From the NCBI GenBank assembly GCA_016795295.1, contig JAEUHP010000224.1:1-42734 (forward strand): a stretch of 42,734 nt of DNA, given 5' to 3'. The stretch is from Planctomycetota bacterium (GTDB lineage: Bacteria; Planctomycetota; UBA1135; UBA2386). Each line of letters opens with the position of its first letter. Position 1 is the stretch's first letter. Below, piece after piece: positions 1 to 7,840 of this stretch. The translations under genes were made by a program, and so were the position numbers. The notes below the pieces were generated by a model. The model saw only the letters and a program-made list of their open reading frames with translations, searched no databases and was not told the origin of the DNA.

Positions 1-1
1 T

Positions 2-406
2 GGAGCGAATGTTCTCTTGCAACTCGCCAAGACTGGTATTGATGGAGGTGACGATGCTGGAGGTGGGAATGCATTTCGGCACTGCTTGGCAACCTGTCAA
101 AGCGCGAAAGTCTGCGGAGGGGATTGCGCGAGAGAGTTTTGGGATGGCAGAGAGAAGAATGATCCAGCCGGACAGCAGGATCTGGCCAACAATTCGGTTG
201 GGTATTCGATGGCCAACGCCAAGAGTTGCTGGGATGCATGCAGCGATGCCTGGAGCACAGGGCGGCTTGACTGCAGGGGTACGCCTTGTCCTCCGCGCCC
301 ACAGCCGCCGCCGCGTCCACCATCTCCGCCTCAGCGCGACGAGGAGTTCTCGGCATACCCGAATCCACTCGGTATTTCCCACTCTTGGCTTGGGTTCGGA
401 TACTGA
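2..406 (+). CDS. C-terminal end of a possible RHS/polymorphic-toxin protein (partial, 5' end outside window)
   Basis: The reading frame is open to the left edge, so this is probably the tail of a longer protein; the first internal start candidate is a TTG at 17. About 20 residues in there is a block with the order N-A-F-R-H-C, then G-D-C-A-x-E-F-W-D, then D-L-A-N-N-S-V-G. From memory this resembles the DUF6973-type domain often found at the end of RHS-repeat proteins. Six cysteines in about 75 residues suggest disulfides or metal binding. The rest is a proline/arginine-rich stretch and a short tail. The following genes are two small membrane proteins. The DNA is less GC-rich than the remainder of the window, hinting at transfer. 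The family call is tentative; a stand-alone small protein starting at 17 is the alternative. Confidence 0.45.
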   Translation, partial: GANVLLQLAKTGIDGGDDAGGGNAFRHCLATCQSAKVCGGDCAREFWDGREKNDPAGQQDLANNSVGYSMANAKSCWDACSDAWSTGRLDCRGTPCPPRPQPPPRPPSPPQRDEEFSAYPNPLGISHSWLGFGY

Positions 407-419
407 CTACGAGCGACGC

Positions 420-692
420 ATGTCTACGCGCACTGCGGGGCGAAAGCTGGTGATTCTTGGCATGTGTGGCGCGCCGGCTGTCGCGCTACTGCTCTTCTCG
501 ATCGAAGATCGCCTCCTGAAAGCAGGGCAATTGGGAACCAAAGACCTCTGGCCGATCGGAACGGAGGCAGGAACTCTTGGGGAATACGTAGAAAATGTAT
601 GGTTTTGGGACGCCGCATTGATGCTTGTATTCATGGCATCCCTTGTCATGTGCATCCGTGGCATCTGCATCCTTGCGCGCCATGAAAAATGA
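420..692 (+). CDS. Small two-span membrane protein of unknown function
   Basis: This 90-residue protein starts at an ATG 13 nt after the preceding stop codon. It has a basic N-terminus (STRTAGRK), one hydrophobic span at about residues 10-28, a polar loop with acidic and aromatic residues, and a second span at about residues 63-85 followed by a short basic tail. Its stop overlaps an alternative ATG of the next frame (ATGA at 689-692), which suggests a co-transcribed group. No family was recognised. Because it follows a toxin-like C-terminus, an immunity role is conceivable, but nothing in the sequence proves it. Confidence 0.5.
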   Translation: MSTRTAGRKLVILGMCGAPAVALLLFSIEDRLLKAGQLGTKDLWPIGTEAGTLGEYVENVWFWDAALMLVFMASLVMCIRGICILARHEK

Positions 693-724
693 TTGTCTTC
701 GGGAATTCGTGTGAGGAGACCAGG

Positions 725-1096
725 ATGACTGCATGCAAGCATGGTTCTTCATCCCTGGCCAAGGTGCGGCGGTTCTTGGCGTTTCTGCCGTGGTTGTTGG
801 TGATTTTGCCGCCGACCATCATAATCGGAGTCACATGTGTGTCGTGTCTGAGGTTGTTTCCTCTGGAGGCGGATGTCATCATGGCTCGAAAGGCGACGCC
901 GCGGGTTGGGGAGTTGCTTGATGCTGTGATTGCCAGATTGGGTCCCCCAAGTCATTGCAAGTCCCGACGAGATGCGCAGCATGGAGATACACTCTACTGG
1001 AGCGTGTCCTTCGGCGAGTGGTGCCCGGTATTGGTCACGTTCGACGTGGAAGTGGTCGAAGGTCGGGTTGTGGCCGTCGACACTGCCTATCGATGA
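725..1096 (+). CDS. Membrane-anchored small protein of unknown function
   Basis: This 123-residue protein has an N-terminal hydrophobic anchor (about residues 18-42, rich in Leu/Ile/Val and Pro) and a soluble C-terminal domain of about 75 residues. That domain has alternating hydrophobic strands (LYWSVSFGEW, VLVTFDVEVVEGRVV), suggesting a small beta-rich fold outside the membrane. I chose the ATG at 725 because GAGGAG at 713-718 sits 6 nt upstream. The alternative ATG at 689 overlaps the previous stop but has no comparable site. No family was recognised. Like its two left neighbours, it lies in the less GC-rich part of the window. Confidence 0.55.
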   Translation: MTACKHGSSSLAKVRRFLAFLPWLLVILPPTIIIGVTCVSCLRLFPLEADVIMARKATPRVGELLDAVIARLGPPSHCKSRRDAQHGDTLYWSVSFGEWCPVLVTFDVEVVEGRVVAVDTAYR

Positions 1097-1418
1097 GGCG
1101 CAGGCGTGGAATCATCATCGCCCGCTGCAAGACCTGGCCGTCAGGCCGACGGCGGCCAGCGCCAGCTTGGGCCGGATGGTGCTCGGCCAGCACGCCGCTG
1201 GGCGTCCCCGACTCGACACGCCCCGCCGAACACCCCCTCCGCACCGGTTCGCCGCACCCGCCAAGAATCCGTTGCGACCGGACCGCCTTCCGCTACCCTC
1301 CCCAAGGTGCCGTTTGGTCCACGGCACCGCGGCGCCACCCGGCGCCGCGCGTTGGCTCGTCTGCTGGTCTTCTGCTGATTTCGGTCGACCCGCCGTCCCC
1401 GGCGGGCCCGAGGGCTCC
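1097..1418. other. Intergenic region upstream of the rod operon, with two GC-rich hairpins
   Basis: I see no convincing gene here. Two perfect small hairpins lie in what would be the mreB leader. One has GCGGCGCC/GGCGCCGC arms (1329-1336 and 1341-1348) and an ACCC loop. The other has CCCGCCG/CGGCGGG arms (1389-1395 and 1400-1406) and a TCCC loop. The second ends 12 nt before the mreB start and could affect translation. Neither is followed by a T-run, so neither looks like an ordinary intrinsic terminator. Confidence 0.5.
1272..1299 (+). promoter_or_regulatory. Candidate sigma-70-type promoter for the mreB operon
   Basis: TTGCGA (1272-1277) and TACCCT (1294-1299) are separated by 16 nt and keep the TTG of a -35 box and the TAnnnT frame of a -10 box. 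Transcription would start near 1306, giving a leader of about 110 nt that contains both hairpins. This is pattern matching only. Confidence 0.3.
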
Positions 1419-2477
1419 ATGTTCAAACCGTTCGAGTGGCTGTTGCAGGGCTTTTCCGTCGATCTCGGCATCGACCTGGGCACCGCCAACACCTTGGTGT
1501 TCGTCAAGGAGCGCGGCATCGTGCTCGACGAACCTTCGGTCGTGGCCGTGCGCAAAGGCACCAACGAAGTGCTGCTGGACGGCATGGCCGTGGGTGCGGC
1601 GGCGATGGAGTACCTGGGCCGCACCCCGCCCGGCATGCAGGCCATCCGCCCGATGAAGAGCGGCGTCATCGCCGACTTCGAGATCACCGAGAAGATGCTG
1701 CGCTACTTCATCCACAAGGCGTGCGGCGGCAAGCGCTTGGTCGGCCCGCGCCTCGTGATCGCCGTGCCGTGGGGCATCACCATGGTCGAGAAGCGCGCCG
1801 TGATCGGCAGCGCCGAACGCGCCGGCGCGCGCCGCGTGTTCCTGGTCGACGAACCGACCGCGGCGGCGATCGGTGCTGGCCTGCCGGTGCACGAACCGCG
1901 CGGTTCGATGATCGTCGACATCGGTGGCGGCACCAGTGAAGTCGCGGTGATCTCCCTGGCCAACGTGGTCATGGCCGAGTGCCTACGCGTGGCGGGGGAC
2001 GACTTCAACGACGCCATCGCCCAGTACATCCGCACCAAGTACAACCTGCTGGTCGGCGAGATCACCGCCGAACGACTGAAGATCGCCGCCGGCAGCTGCG
2101 TGCCTCTGGAAGAGGAGATCGAGGTCGAGATCCGCGGCCGTGATTCGCTGGCCAACGTGCCGCGCAGCGCCGTGATCAGTTCGGTGGACGTGCGCGAGGC
2201 CCTGCAGGAACCCGTGCGCAAGGTGATCGGCGCGATCAAGTCCGTGCTCGAACGCACCCCGCCCGAGCTGTCGGCCGACCTGGTCGACACCGGCATCGTG
2301 CTGTGCGGTGGTGGCTCGCTGCTGCGCGGCCTGCCGGAGATGATCTCGCACGAAGTGGGCTTGGAGACCCGGGTCGCCGATCGGCCGCTGGAGGCGGTGG
2401 CGCGCGGCACCGGCACGTTCCTGGAGAACCTGGGCCTCTACGCCCAGTTCCTCGAAGGCGGCGAAGACCTCGATTGA
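1419..2477 (+). CDS. mreB: Rod shape-determining protein MreB (actin-like)
   Basis: MreB forms membrane-associated, ATP-dependent filaments on the cytoplasmic face that position side-wall peptidoglycan synthesis. The 352-residue length is normal for the family. The N-terminus (FKPFEWLL) looks like the amphipathic membrane-binding helix. The phosphate-1 loop is G17-I-D-L-G-T-A-N-T25, the phosphate-2 loop is D167-I-G-G-G-T172, and the adenosine motif is GIVLCGGGSLLRG near the C-terminus. The DEPTAAAIGAG segment is also typical. The ATG at 1419 is chosen because the family N-terminus begins there and GAGGG lies 4 nt upstream; the frame is open further upstream, but that sequence is unlike MreB. 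It is the first gene of the mreB-mreC-mreD-PBP2-rodA operon. Confidence 0.96.
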   Translation: MFKPFEWLLQGFSVDLGIDLGTANTLVFVKERGIVLDEPSVVAVRKGTNEVLLDGMAVGAAAMEYLGRTPPGMQAIRPMKSGVIADFEITEKMLRYFIHKACGGKRLVGPRLVIAVPWGITMVEKRAVIGSAERAGARRVFLVDEPTAAAIGAGLPVHEPRGSMIVDIGGGTSEVAVISLANVVMAECLRVAGDDFNDAIAQYIRTKYNLLVGEITAERLKIAAGSCVPLEEEIEVEIRGRDSLANVPRSAVISSVDVREALQEPVRKVIGAIKSVLERTPPELSADLVDTGIVLCGGGSLLRGLPEMISHEVGLETRVADRPLEAVARGTGTFLENLGLYAQFLEGGEDLD

Positions 2478-2509
2478 GTGGCGGCCGCCGCGGCCCTGGC
2501 CGCGGCACT

Positions 2510-2516
2510 GGAGGAG
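2510..2516 (+). promoter_or_regulatory. Strong ribosome binding site that fixes the mreC start
   Basis: GGAGGAG lies 8 nt before the GTG at 2525. It supports that start over longer readings that would run into mreB. Confidence 0.7.
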
Positions 2517-2524
2517 CCAGCGCA

Positions 2525-3874
2525 GTGGCAAGGCGAACCCGAGCGTTTCCGGCGGGCCTCTACGGCCTCCTGCTGCTCGCTCTGTGCGCGCTGACCGTGC
2601 CGGCGTTCGGCCGGCCGGTCGAGAACGTGCTGCTCGGCGCCGCCAGCGCTTGGCCCGAACGGTTGCTGGGTTGGCTCGCCACGCCGGTCGAGGCCGCGGT
2701 CGACACCGCCACGGCCACGAGGCTCGCCGAACTCGAAGCCGAACTGGTGCAGCGCCAGGCCGCGGCCGACTTCGATGGGGCGCCGCTCCCCTGGCTGGAG
2801 GGCTGCACGCCGGTGCCCTGCCAGGTCGTGGGCGTCGAACGCATCGGCGGCGGCGGCGAACCGTGTGAACTGCGCCTCGACCGCAGTTGCGGCGAGTTGG
2901 CGGAGGCGCTGCCGTACGTGACCAAGGGCCCGCGCCTGGTCGGCACCTTGGCCCCCTGGCGGGCGCTGGACGGTGAACGCGCGGCGGCGCAGGCAGCGCG
3001 GGTGCAGCTGTTGCACCATCCCGCGGCCCACGCCCATGCCGGCGAGCTGCAGCTCGACGATGGTGCGGTGCTGCGTTTGGTGGCGCGCCCTGCGGCGGCG
3101 GTGGACCCGGCGCCGCTGCGGGTCGAACTGTGGGACGATCCACACCGCGCCGCCGGCCTCGACCGCATGGGGCAGTTGGTGCGCACGACCGAACTGGCGG
3201 GGGCCGTGGCCCAGCCGCCGGCAGGCCTGTGGCTCGGCCACACCCTGCCGTGGGGCTACGAACGTGCAAACGGCGAACGGGCGCTGGCGATCGGGGTCTA
3301 CCTGGTGCCGCCGTTCCAGCCGCGCGCTTTGGCTTCGGTGGTGGTCTGGCTGCCCGGGCGCGGCCGTCCGGTGGCGCCGCCCCGTGGCACGGTGGCGCGG
3401 CCGGCCCGCCTGCAAGCGCTGCCGGATGGCCGCGGCTTCGCCGTGACTGCGCGCGGCTCGTGGGCCGAGGGGGCGGCGGTGCTGGCGTTCGGTTGCTGCC
3501 TGGGGCGCGCCCATGCGTATGCGTTCGGCCAGGGGCAGGTGGTGCCGTTCCGCCACAGCCGGGAGCCGTGGGGTTTGTTGCTGCTGCCCGACGATCCGGC
3601 GCTGCCGGTGGTGGAGCTGGTGGGAACCGTCGAGGGCGACCGGGACGGCCTGGTGTTGGTGCGCTGGCAGGGCGAACCGGGCGGGGCCGGGGCGGGCCGC
3701 CGGCTGCCGCCTGGGCATCTGTTCACCGGCGCGAACGGCCCGCATTGCCCGCCCGGCCTGCTGCTCGGGCGTGCCGAGCCGGCCCTGGAGGCGAGTGACC
3801 TGCTGCAGGTGCTGGTGCCGGCCGTGCCGGAGGCCCTGGCCGCCACGGTCCTGGTCGCGGCGGAGGCGCCATGA
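2525..3874 (+). CDS. mreC: MreC-like rod shape-determining protein (divergent)
   Basis: MreC is a bitopic periplasmic scaffold linking MreB/MreD to PBP2. This 449-residue protein has a basic cytoplasmic start (MARRTR), one membrane span at about residues 10-27, then a short heptad-like segment (LAELEAELVQ) and a long beta-rich region with Gly/Pro-rich loops. That order matches MreC, but the sequence is very divergent and longer than typical members. The call rests mainly on position between mreB and mreD. The GTG start at 2525 is chosen because a strong ribosome site, GGAGGAG at 2510-2516, sits 8 nt upstream, although the frame is open further left. Its stop overlaps the mreD ATG (ATGA at 3871-3874). 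Confidence 0.75.
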   Translation: MARRTRAFPAGLYGLLLLALCALTVPAFGRPVENVLLGAASAWPERLLGWLATPVEAAVDTATATRLAELEAELVQRQAAADFDGAPLPWLEGCTPVPCQVVGVERIGGGGEPCELRLDRSCGELAEALPYVTKGPRLVGTLAPWRALDGERAAAQAARVQLLHHPAAHAHAGELQLDDGAVLRLVARPAAAVDPAPLRVELWDDPHRAAGLDRMGQLVRTTELAGAVAQPPAGLWLGHTLPWGYERANGERALAIGVYLVPPFQPRALASVVVWLPGRGRPVAPPRGTVARPARLQALPDGRGFAVTARGSWAEGAAVLAFGCCLGRAHAYAFGQGQVVPFRHSREPWGLLLLPDDPALPVVELVGTVEGDRDGLVLVRWQGEPGGAGAGRRLPPGHLFTGANGPHCPPGLLLGRAEPALEASDLLQVLVPAVPEALAATVLVAAEAP

Positions 3875-4350
3875 GCCGCTGGTTGTGGTGGTTCCTGCTG
3901 GCGCCGTATGCCGGGCATCTGCTCGCGTGGTGCATGCGCTGGGGCGCGCCGCGGCTCGACGTGGGCGTGCTGGTCGGCCTGTTCGCCGCGTTGTTCGCCG
4001 AACGGCGCGCTCTGCCCGGGCTGGTGCTCGGCGGGGCGTTGGCGCGGGCGCTGGTCGGCGGCGGGCGGCTGCCGCTGCACGTGCTGGCGCTTGGCGCGGC
4101 CATCGCCCTGTTGCTGCCGCTGTGCGGCCGGTGGCCGGGGCGGCAGCTCTGGTGGCAGGTCCTGGCCGCGGCGTGGTTCGCGGCCCTGCTGCCGTGGCTG
4201 GACGGGTTGCTGGCGGCCTGGTTCCAGGCGCCGCGCGAACTGGCGCCGCTCGGCTGGGCCGACGTGCTGTGGGCCGCCGGCACGGCCCCGGTGTTGGTGC
4301 TGGTGCTGCACCGGCTGCCGCCGTGCCGCCCGTTCGTGGAGGCCGGGTGA
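3871..4350 (+). CDS. mreD: MreD-like rod shape-determining membrane protein
   Basis: MreD is a small polytopic inner-membrane protein of the elongasome. This 159-residue protein is hydrophobic throughout. About five spans can be drawn, including WWFLLAPYAGHLLAW, VGVLVGLFAALFA, HVLALGAAIALLLPL, VLAAAWFAALLPWL and a C-terminal span ending just before PPCRPFVEAG. Length, topology and location between mreC and PBP2 match MreD, a family with little primary sequence conservation. It starts on an ATG overlapping the mreC stop, and its own stop overlaps the GTG of the PBP2 gene (GTGA at 4347-4350), so translational coupling is likely on both sides. Confidence 0.8.
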   Translation: MSRWLWWFLLAPYAGHLLAWCMRWGAPRLDVGVLVGLFAALFAERRALPGLVLGGALARALVGGGRLPLHVLALGAAIALLLPLCGRWPGRQLWWQVLAAAWFAALLPWLDGLLAAWFQAPRELAPLGWADVLWAAGTAPVLVLVLHRLPPCRPFVEAG

Positions 4351-6686
4351 GCCCGCTGCAGCACCGCATCGGCCGGCTCGGCATCGCCTTCGCCGTGGCG
4401 ACGCTGCTGCTGCTCGGCCATCTGGCGTACCTGATGCTGGTGCAGCACCCGGTGTGGGCGCAGCGCAGCCACCAGAATCGCTGGGCGTTCCGCGCCGTGC
4501 CCAGCCTGCGCGGGCCGATCCTGGACCGCGATGGTGGGGTGCTGGCCGCCGACGAACCGACCACCACGCTGTCGGTCTATTACCTGCGCTTCCGGCAGCT
4601 GCACCCGATCGGGGCCGCGGTGCACGCGGCGACGCTGTGGCGGCAGCAGGTGCAGCCCGAGGCCGCGGCGTTCTTCGGCTACCGGGATGGCCCGCTCGGG
4701 CCGTTGGCGGCGTGCCGCGAATTGCTCGCGGCGCCGGTGGCGAGTCTGCGGCGCGGCGTGTTGCCGCGCGAAGTCGCGGCGGAGCTGCGCACGCTGTGGA
4801 CCACCGTGCTGGCCGCCAGTTCCGGCTGGACGCGGCGCGAAGTGGCGCGGGCGCTGCGCGAAGCGGCGGCGCGCGCCGATGGCACCCCGGTCGGCGCCGC
4901 GCTGCCGGGCGTGCCGGCCGAGCAGTTGGCGGCGGCCTTCGCGGCGCGTTGGCAACTGCTGGGCGATTTCGCCGCGGACTTGGCCCACCAGAACCAGCAG
5001 GCGCAGGGGGCGCTGTTCACCGAACTCGAACGGTTGCGTGAAGCCAGCCTCGAACAGACGCGGGTGGTGCGGCGCGACGAGGCCGGCGAGCCGCTGCGCG
5101 ACGCCGATGGCACGCCGCAGCTCGGCGACTTGGTGGAGACGATCGCCTGGCCGTTCGCGCACCAGGTGCCGTTCGCGCTGGCGGCCCGCTTGCGCACTGG
5201 CCCGTTCGCCGAGCCGGGGCTCGAGATCACCGCCGACGTGCTGCGCAGCGGGCCGCTCCGCGACGAGCCGTCGCTGCGCGCCCTGGTCGGCACCATGCTG
5301 GGCGCCGACCAGGTGGCCGGTACCGCGGACTGGCTCGAACGCACGCTCGAGCGCGAGTTCGCGGCCGGCTGGCTCGACGAGCTGGTGCCGACCCAGGTGC
5401 TCGCCGAAGACGAAGGCCGCGACCGGCTGCAGGCGGAAGCGGCGGCGGCCCTGTCGCGGGCGATGCTGCTGCAGGAGCGGCGCGGGGTCAGCGGCATCGA
5501 AGCGGCGTGCGACGGTCTGCTGAGTGGCCGCATGGGCATTCGCCTGGTCGAACGCAACGCCGCGCGTCGGGAAGTGCACCTCTGGAGCAGCCTCGGCGCC
5601 GCGCGGGGCGAACCGGTGGTGCTGACCATCGACCGGCAGCTGCAACGGCTGGCCGAGGCCGCGGTGCAGAAGAGCCATGCCGAGTTCGCCGCGTTGCACC
5701 CGGACGGCGAGGATCGGGCCAGGGTGGGGGCCGGCCTCGCGGTGCTCGACGCGCGCACCGGGGAGATCCTGGCGGTGGCCGGGGCGCCGGTGGTGGGCGA
5801 TCGCCCGCGCGGCGTGCCCGGGATCGGCTGGCGCGGCAACGGGGCACTCGGTTCGCTGGTGAAGCCGTTCCTGGTGGTCGAGCAGCTGCTGGCCGAAGCC
5901 GGGGGCACCGCGGTGCGGCCGCTGGCCGAGTTCGAGCCGTGCGGCGGCAAAGTGCTGATCGGCGGGCGCCGGCTCGGCTGCGCCCAGGGCCATGGCAGCG
6001 ATGGCAGCGACCCGGTGCGGGCGCTGGCCAAGTCGTGCAACTCGTTCTTCTTCCAGGTTGCGGAATCCGTCGGTGCCGAAGGCCTGCGGCGGGCGCTGCA
6101 GCGTTTCGGCCTCTTGCCCGGCGCGGCTGACGCAGTGCCCGAGGGGTGGTTGCCGGCGGTGCGCGGCATCCAGGTGGTGCGTCCGCGCTGGATCGGCGCG
6201 ACCGACCTGCGCCTGCGTGCGATCGGCTACGGCATCGAAGCGTCGACGGTGGAGGTGGCGCGTGCCTACGCCGGTTTCGCCACGGGCGCCTTGCCGCCGG
6301 CCAGTCTGGTGCGTGGGGAGCCCGGGGCCGCAGTGCCGCTGGTCGGCCTCGAACGCGAGCTGGAAGCCGTGCGCGCGGGGCTCGCGGGGGCCGTGCAGTT
6401 CGGCACCGCCAAGGGCATCGGGGTGTTCACCGAGCTCTCGGTGCACGGCAAAACCGGCACTGCCGAAGTCGGGGGGGCTGGCAAGGAGAACAACGCCTGG
6501 TTCGCCGGCTACCTGCCGGAGCCCGGGCCCTCTGGGGCGCAGTTGTGCTTCTGTGCGGTGGTGTACTGGGTGCCGAACGGGGTGCACGGTGGCGATGCCG
6601 CGGCGCACCTGGTGGCGGACTGGTTGTATCGCGTGCGCGGCGACGCGGCGCTGGCCGGGCGCTATCTGGCGCCGGAAGGCCGATGA
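4347..6686 (+). CDS. mrdA: Penicillin-binding protein 2 (elongation transpeptidase)
   Basis: This is a class B PBP that cross-links peptidoglycan during elongation, anchored by one N-terminal span (about residues 12-32) with its catalytic domain in the periplasm. The pedestal motif R-G-P-I-L-D-R-D-G follows the anchor. Transpeptidase motifs are S503-L-V-K506 (nucleophile), S563-C-N565 and K702-T-G704. At 779 residues it is longer than most PBP2 proteins. The excess lies between the anchor and the catalytic domain, as an Ala/Arg/Glu-rich, probably helical segment. The GTG start at 4347 overlaps the mreD stop, and the gene ends in ATGA shared with rodA. FtsI is less likely given the mreBCD and RodA neighbours. 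Confidence 0.93.
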   Translation: MSPLQHRIGRLGIAFAVATLLLLGHLAYLMLVQHPVWAQRSHQNRWAFRAVPSLRGPILDRDGGVLAADEPTTTLSVYYLRFRQLHPIGAAVHAATLWRQQVQPEAAAFFGYRDGPLGPLAACRELLAAPVASLRRGVLPREVAAELRTLWTTVLAASSGWTRREVARALREAAARADGTPVGAALPGVPAEQLAAAFAARWQLLGDFAADLAHQNQQAQGALFTELERLREASLEQTRVVRRDEAGEPLRDADGTPQLGDLVETIAWPFAHQVPFALAARLRTGPFAEPGLEITADVLRSGPLRDEPSLRALVGTMLGADQVAGTADWLERTLEREFAAGWLDELVPTQVLAEDEGRDRLQAEAAAALSRAMLLQERRGVSGIEAACDGLLSGRMGIRLVERNAARREVHLWSSLGAARGEPVVLTIDRQLQRLAEAAVQKSHAEFAALHPDGEDRARVGAGLAVLDARTGEILAVAGAPVVGDRPRGVPGIGWRGNGALGSLVKPFLVVEQLLAEAGGTAVRPLAEFEPCGGKVLIGGRRLGCAQGHGSDGSDPVRALAKSCNSFFFQVAESVGAEGLRRALQRFGLLPGAADAVPEGWLPAVRGIQVVRPRWIGATDLRLRAIGYGIEASTVEVARAYAGFATGALPPASLVRGEPGAAVPLVGLERELEAVRAGLAGAVQFGTAKGIGVFTELSVHGKTGTAEVGGAGKENNAWFAGYLPEPGPSGAQLCFCAVVYWVPNGVHGGDAAAHLVADWLYRVRGDAALAGRYLAPEGR

Positions 6687-7834
6687 ACGGCCGGGCGCTG
6701 TGGCTCGAGCGGCTGCCGGCCTGGCCGCTCCTTTGTACTCTGGCGCTGACGCTGGTCGGGCTGCTGTTCATCGGTTCGGCGACGGCCGACGATCCGCGCT
6801 TCGGCGCGCAGCAGGGCCGCCAGGCGTTGTTCGCGCTGTGCAGCGCGGGGCTCGGTGCGGTGCTGCTGTGCGTGCCGTATGCGTTGGTGCTGCGCACGGC
6901 CTGGTTCTGGTACGGGGTGGCGACGGTGGCTCTGCTCGGCCTGCCGTGGTTCGCGCCCGAACTGAACGGCTCGCGGCGCTGGTACGCGTTGCCGGGGTTC
7001 TCGATCCAACCGAGCGAATTCGCCAAGCTGGGGGTGGTGCTGGCGCTGGCGCACTGGTTGCGCTGGAAGCCGCGCGCCAAGGCCCTGCACGGCCTGTGGC
7101 TGCCGGTGCTGATCGCGGCCGTGCCCGCCGGCCTCGTGCTGATCGAACCCGACCTCGGCAGTTCCCTGGTGTTCGCTCCGATCGTGGTGGCGATGTGCTA
7201 CGCCGCGGGCAGTTCGCGCCGCAGCCTGGCGGTGGCTGGCCTCGTCGCGATCCTGGTGGCGGCGTTCGGCTGGTTTCATCTGCACGACTACCAGCAGGAA
7301 CGGGTGCTGACCTGGTGGCAGCACTGGGGCTGGGACGAAGCCAGCCTGGAGCAACCCGAAGTGCGGCAGTTGCTGCGCAAAGCGGGCTACCAACCGTGGC
7401 AGGCGCTGATCGCGCTCGGGGGTGGCGGGCTGCGCGGTTTCGGGGTCGGCCAGGGCCCGCAGAATCGCTACGACTTCCTGACCTACCGCAGCGAAGACTA
7501 CGTGTTCGCGGTGGTCGGCGAAGAGATCGGCTGGCTCGGGGCGGCGCTGCTGCTGTTGCTGGTGCTGGGCCTGGTGTTCGGCCTGCTCGGCATCGCCGCG
7601 CGCACCCGCGAACGTTTCGGGCGGTTGTGCTGCGTCGGCGTGGCCACCTGGATCGGGGCGCAGTCGCTGCTGCACGTGGCCGTGTGCAGTTGGCTGCTGC
7701 CGGCCACCGGCCTGCCCCTGCCGTTCGTCAGCTATGGTGGCAGTTCGATGCTGGCGACGTCCCTCGGCGTGGCGCTGTGCGTCAACATCGGTGCCAGGGC
7801 GGAGCCGGTGCTCGGCGCCGACGGCTACACCTGA
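6683..7834 (+). CDS. rodA: RodA peptidoglycan glycosyltransferase (SEDS family)
   Basis: RodA polymerises glycan strands from lipid II and works as a pair with PBP2. The 383-residue protein has about ten membrane spans. SEDS landmarks are NGSRRWY with FSIQPSEFAK, LIEPDLGSSL, and the C-terminal GLPLPFVSYGGSSM. The conserved catalytic aspartate appears to be D272 in the segment before YVFAVVGEEIG. A Trp/Glu-rich loop (WWQHWGWDEASLEQPE) precedes it. The ATG overlaps the PBP2 stop. FtsW has the same fold, but coupling to PBP2 and the mre genes makes RodA the better call. It is the last gene of the operon; its stop lies 6 nt from the stop of the convergent gene. Confidence 0.93.
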   Translation: MNGRALWLERLPAWPLLCTLALTLVGLLFIGSATADDPRFGAQQGRQALFALCSAGLGAVLLCVPYALVLRTAWFWYGVATVALLGLPWFAPELNGSRRWYALPGFSIQPSEFAKLGVVLALAHWLRWKPRAKALHGLWLPVLIAAVPAGLVLIEPDLGSSLVFAPIVVAMCYAAGSSRRSLAVAGLVAILVAAFGWFHLHDYQQERVLTWWQHWGWDEASLEQPEVRQLLRKAGYQPWQALIALGGGGLRGFGVGQGPQNRYDFLTYRSEDYVFAVVGEEIGWLGAALLLLLVLGLVFGLLGIAARTRERFGRLCCVGVATWIGAQSLLHVAVCSWLLPATGLPLPFVSYGGSSMLATSLGVALCVNIGARAEPVLGADGYT

Positions 7835-7840
7835 ACCCGC

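Noticed and set aside
6683..7834. FtsW rather than RodA
   Set aside because: The SEDS fold fits both, but the mreBCD and PBP2 context favours RodA.
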